Below, one piece after another: positions 39,036 through 40,288 of a stretch of 40,288 nucleotides of DNA. The DNA lies in the NCBI GenBank assembly GCA_016212825.1, contig JACRDS010000050.1, positions 1 to 40,288 of the forward strand. Direction: 5' to 3'. The notes beneath the pieces are model-generated. The model saw nothing but the letters and a program-made list of their open reading frames with translations. It ran no database searches and was not told the origin of the DNA. The translations under genes were made by a program, and so were the position numbers. Source of the DNA: Elusimicrobiota bacterium (GTDB lineage Bacteria; Elusimicrobiota; Elusimicrobia; UBA1565; UBA9628). How positions within the stretch are numbered: the stretch's first letter is position 1; each line of letters opens with the position of its first letter.

Positions 39036-39836
39036 ATGGCCAAGCGCTGTCCTTCCTGCCGCACCGAGGTCGCCGACGACGCGCGCGTCTGCCCCAACTG
39101 CCCCTGGATATTCCCCGAGGAAGAAGCGGAGAATCTCCCCGCGCCCGCGGTCGCGACAGGCTGGTCTCCCCTGCCTCTGGTCCTCACCGCCCTGGTCGCC
39201 GCGGCCGTCGGCCTGGGCTGGTTCTTCGTGGTGAGGGTGTATCGGGAGGAGACGGTCCCGGAGTCCGCGGCCAAGCCGGCTCCGGCGCCCGCTCCGGCCC
39301 CGGCGCCCGCTCCCGCCCCGGACGCCGCGCCGCCGCGGACGACCGTCTCGGGCGCCATCAAGACCGGCAAAGAGCCGGCCCCGGCGCCTAAGTACGAGGA
39401 GCCTGTCGAGCCCCCGCCCGCCGTGACCGTCATCAAGGAGCCCCCGGCGAAGAAGGTCAAGCCGGTCAAGGAATGGAAGCTCCGGGGGTTCGTCTACGAC
39501 CTGATGACCCTCCAGCCGGTCCCGCGCTGCCAGGTCAAGCTCTACGACATGGATACCAACGCGAACTTCGAGACTTCCACGGACGCGAGCGGACGCTACC
39601 GGGCCATCCTCCCGCCGCTCCCGGGCCGCGGCTACCTCATCGACATCTCCAAGTCCGGCTACGCATCCTCCTATCTCGACCCCGGCACGGAGGGAGTGCG
39701 CGAGAAATCAGCCGACGACCGGCAGAGGCTCTGCAAGGAGCTGGCTTCGGCCGTCGCGCAGCCCAGCAGCCTCCAGCCGCATGGGGCGGACCCGCTGATG
39801 ACCGACTTCTACATCGCCCCCGAGTCCTGCCGCTGA
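39036..39836 (+). CDS. Zinc-ribbon, TM, Pro-Ala linker and carboxypeptidase-regulatory-like domain protein
   Basis: MAKRCPSCRTEVADDARVCPNCPW...; TM; (PA)n linker; WKLRGFVYDLMTLQPVPRCQVKLYDMDTNANFETSTDASGRYRAILPPLPGRGYLIDISKSGY. Confidence 0.75.
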   Translation: MAKRCPSCRTEVADDARVCPNCPWIFPEEEAENLPAPAVATGWSPLPLVLTALVAAAVGLGWFFVVRVYREETVPESAAKPAPAPAPAPAPAPAPDAAPPRTTVSGAIKTGKEPAPAPKYEEPVEPPPAVTVIKEPPAKKVKPVKEWKLRGFVYDLMTLQPVPRCQVKLYDMDTNANFETSTDASGRYRAILPPLPGRGYLIDISKSGYASSYLDPGTEGVREKSADDRQRLCKELASAVAQPSSLQPHGADPLMTDFYIAPESCR

Positions 39837-39854
39837 GCGCGGCGCCGGCGGACC

Positions 39855-40288
39855 TCAGGGCTTGCCGGCGGGCTTGTCGAGGAACCGGAGCACCGCGTCG
39901 CGGTAGGCCGCCTTGGCCTGTTCCCGCTCCGCCACCGTCTCGTACTCCACGGTGTAGACGGCCCGGTCCTCGTCCGGGTGCAGCCAGGACAGTTCCGAGC
40001 CGATCAGGGCCACGCCGAGCCGGACCGGCTGCGCGCGGCCGGTGTTGAGGCGCGCCAGGCGCGCGGCGATGGTCGCCGCCTCGCAGTCCGCCGTCTCGAC
40101 GCCGCGGCGGCGGGCGGACTCGAGCCACGAGCTGGTGACGAAGAGCGGGCTGGCCGCGCTCTGGTGCCGGCCGCTCTGGTGGCGGCGCAGGTTCAGGGAG
40201 TTGGCCAGGGGGATGGGCGCGCCCTCGGGGTCCAGGAACTCCCGGGGGACCTGGAGGCGGTCGGCGGGGGCGTCCGCCGCGGTCTGGG
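39855..40288 (-). CDS. Hypothetical protein, 5' end beyond window
   Basis: Minus frame ...LRRHQSGRHQSAASPLFVTSSWLESARRRGVETADCEAATIAARLARLNTGRAQPVRLGVALIGSELSWLHPDEDRAVYTVEYETVAEREQAKAAYRDAVLRFLDKPAGKP*; open to the window edge. Confidence 0.6.
   Translation of the reverse strand, partial: QTAADAPADRLQVPREFLDPEGAPIPLANSLNLRRHQSGRHQSAASPLFVTSSWLESARRRGVETADCEAATIAARLARLNTGRAQPVRLGVALIGSELSWLHPDEDRAVYTVEYETVAEREQAKAAYRDAVLRFLDKPAGKP

Noticed and set aside
39270-39330. GC-rich tandem repeat (CCGGCGCCCGCTCCGGCC...)
   Set aside because: Codes for a Pro-Ala linker in frame; explained by the protein sequence.

Overview
GC-rich bacterial chromosomal window, densely coding, with no transposase, integrase, phage or CRISPR content seen. 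Main blocks: (1) minus-strand complex I operon nuoA-B-C-D-H-I-J-K-L, with nuoL running off the left edge and no nuoE/F/G between D and H. It is preceded in the same direction by a MidA/NDUFAF7-type methyltransferase and a 60-aa histone-fold protein. (2) tRNA-Met(CAT), an orphan LuxR-type response regulator, a large secreted S8 protease with Fn3-like repeats and a FlgD-like C-terminus, and a PorV/PorQ-like protein coupled to it. (3) Minus-strand lipid/cell-envelope genes: yceD-rpmF-plsX-fabG-acpP-rnc-acyl-CoA dehydrogenase, PAP2 phosphatase, lytic transglycosylase, two glycosyltransferases, amidase and SpoIID-domain protein. (4) tRNA-Lys, tRNA-Leu and tig-clpP-lon (no clpX), then an ABC-2 exporter and TPR/zinc-ribbon proteins. 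The most unusual signal is at 25403-25595. An atypical tRNA (GTC anticodon, C33) is followed by a putative ~58-nt transcription unit with a TTGACA-17-TAATCT promoter and a GC stem-loop plus T-run terminator. The body of that unit is complementary in two blocks (10 nt and 14 nt) to the 5' half of the tRNA. Also notable: an 8-C tract inside the promoter spacer of the secreted protease, a 17-bp perfect hairpin at the rnc start, and dispersed intergenic palindromes with a GGTG[T/C]CAGGC core. Phylum is uncertain; gene content would fit an Elusimicrobiota-like lineage, but this is only a guess.
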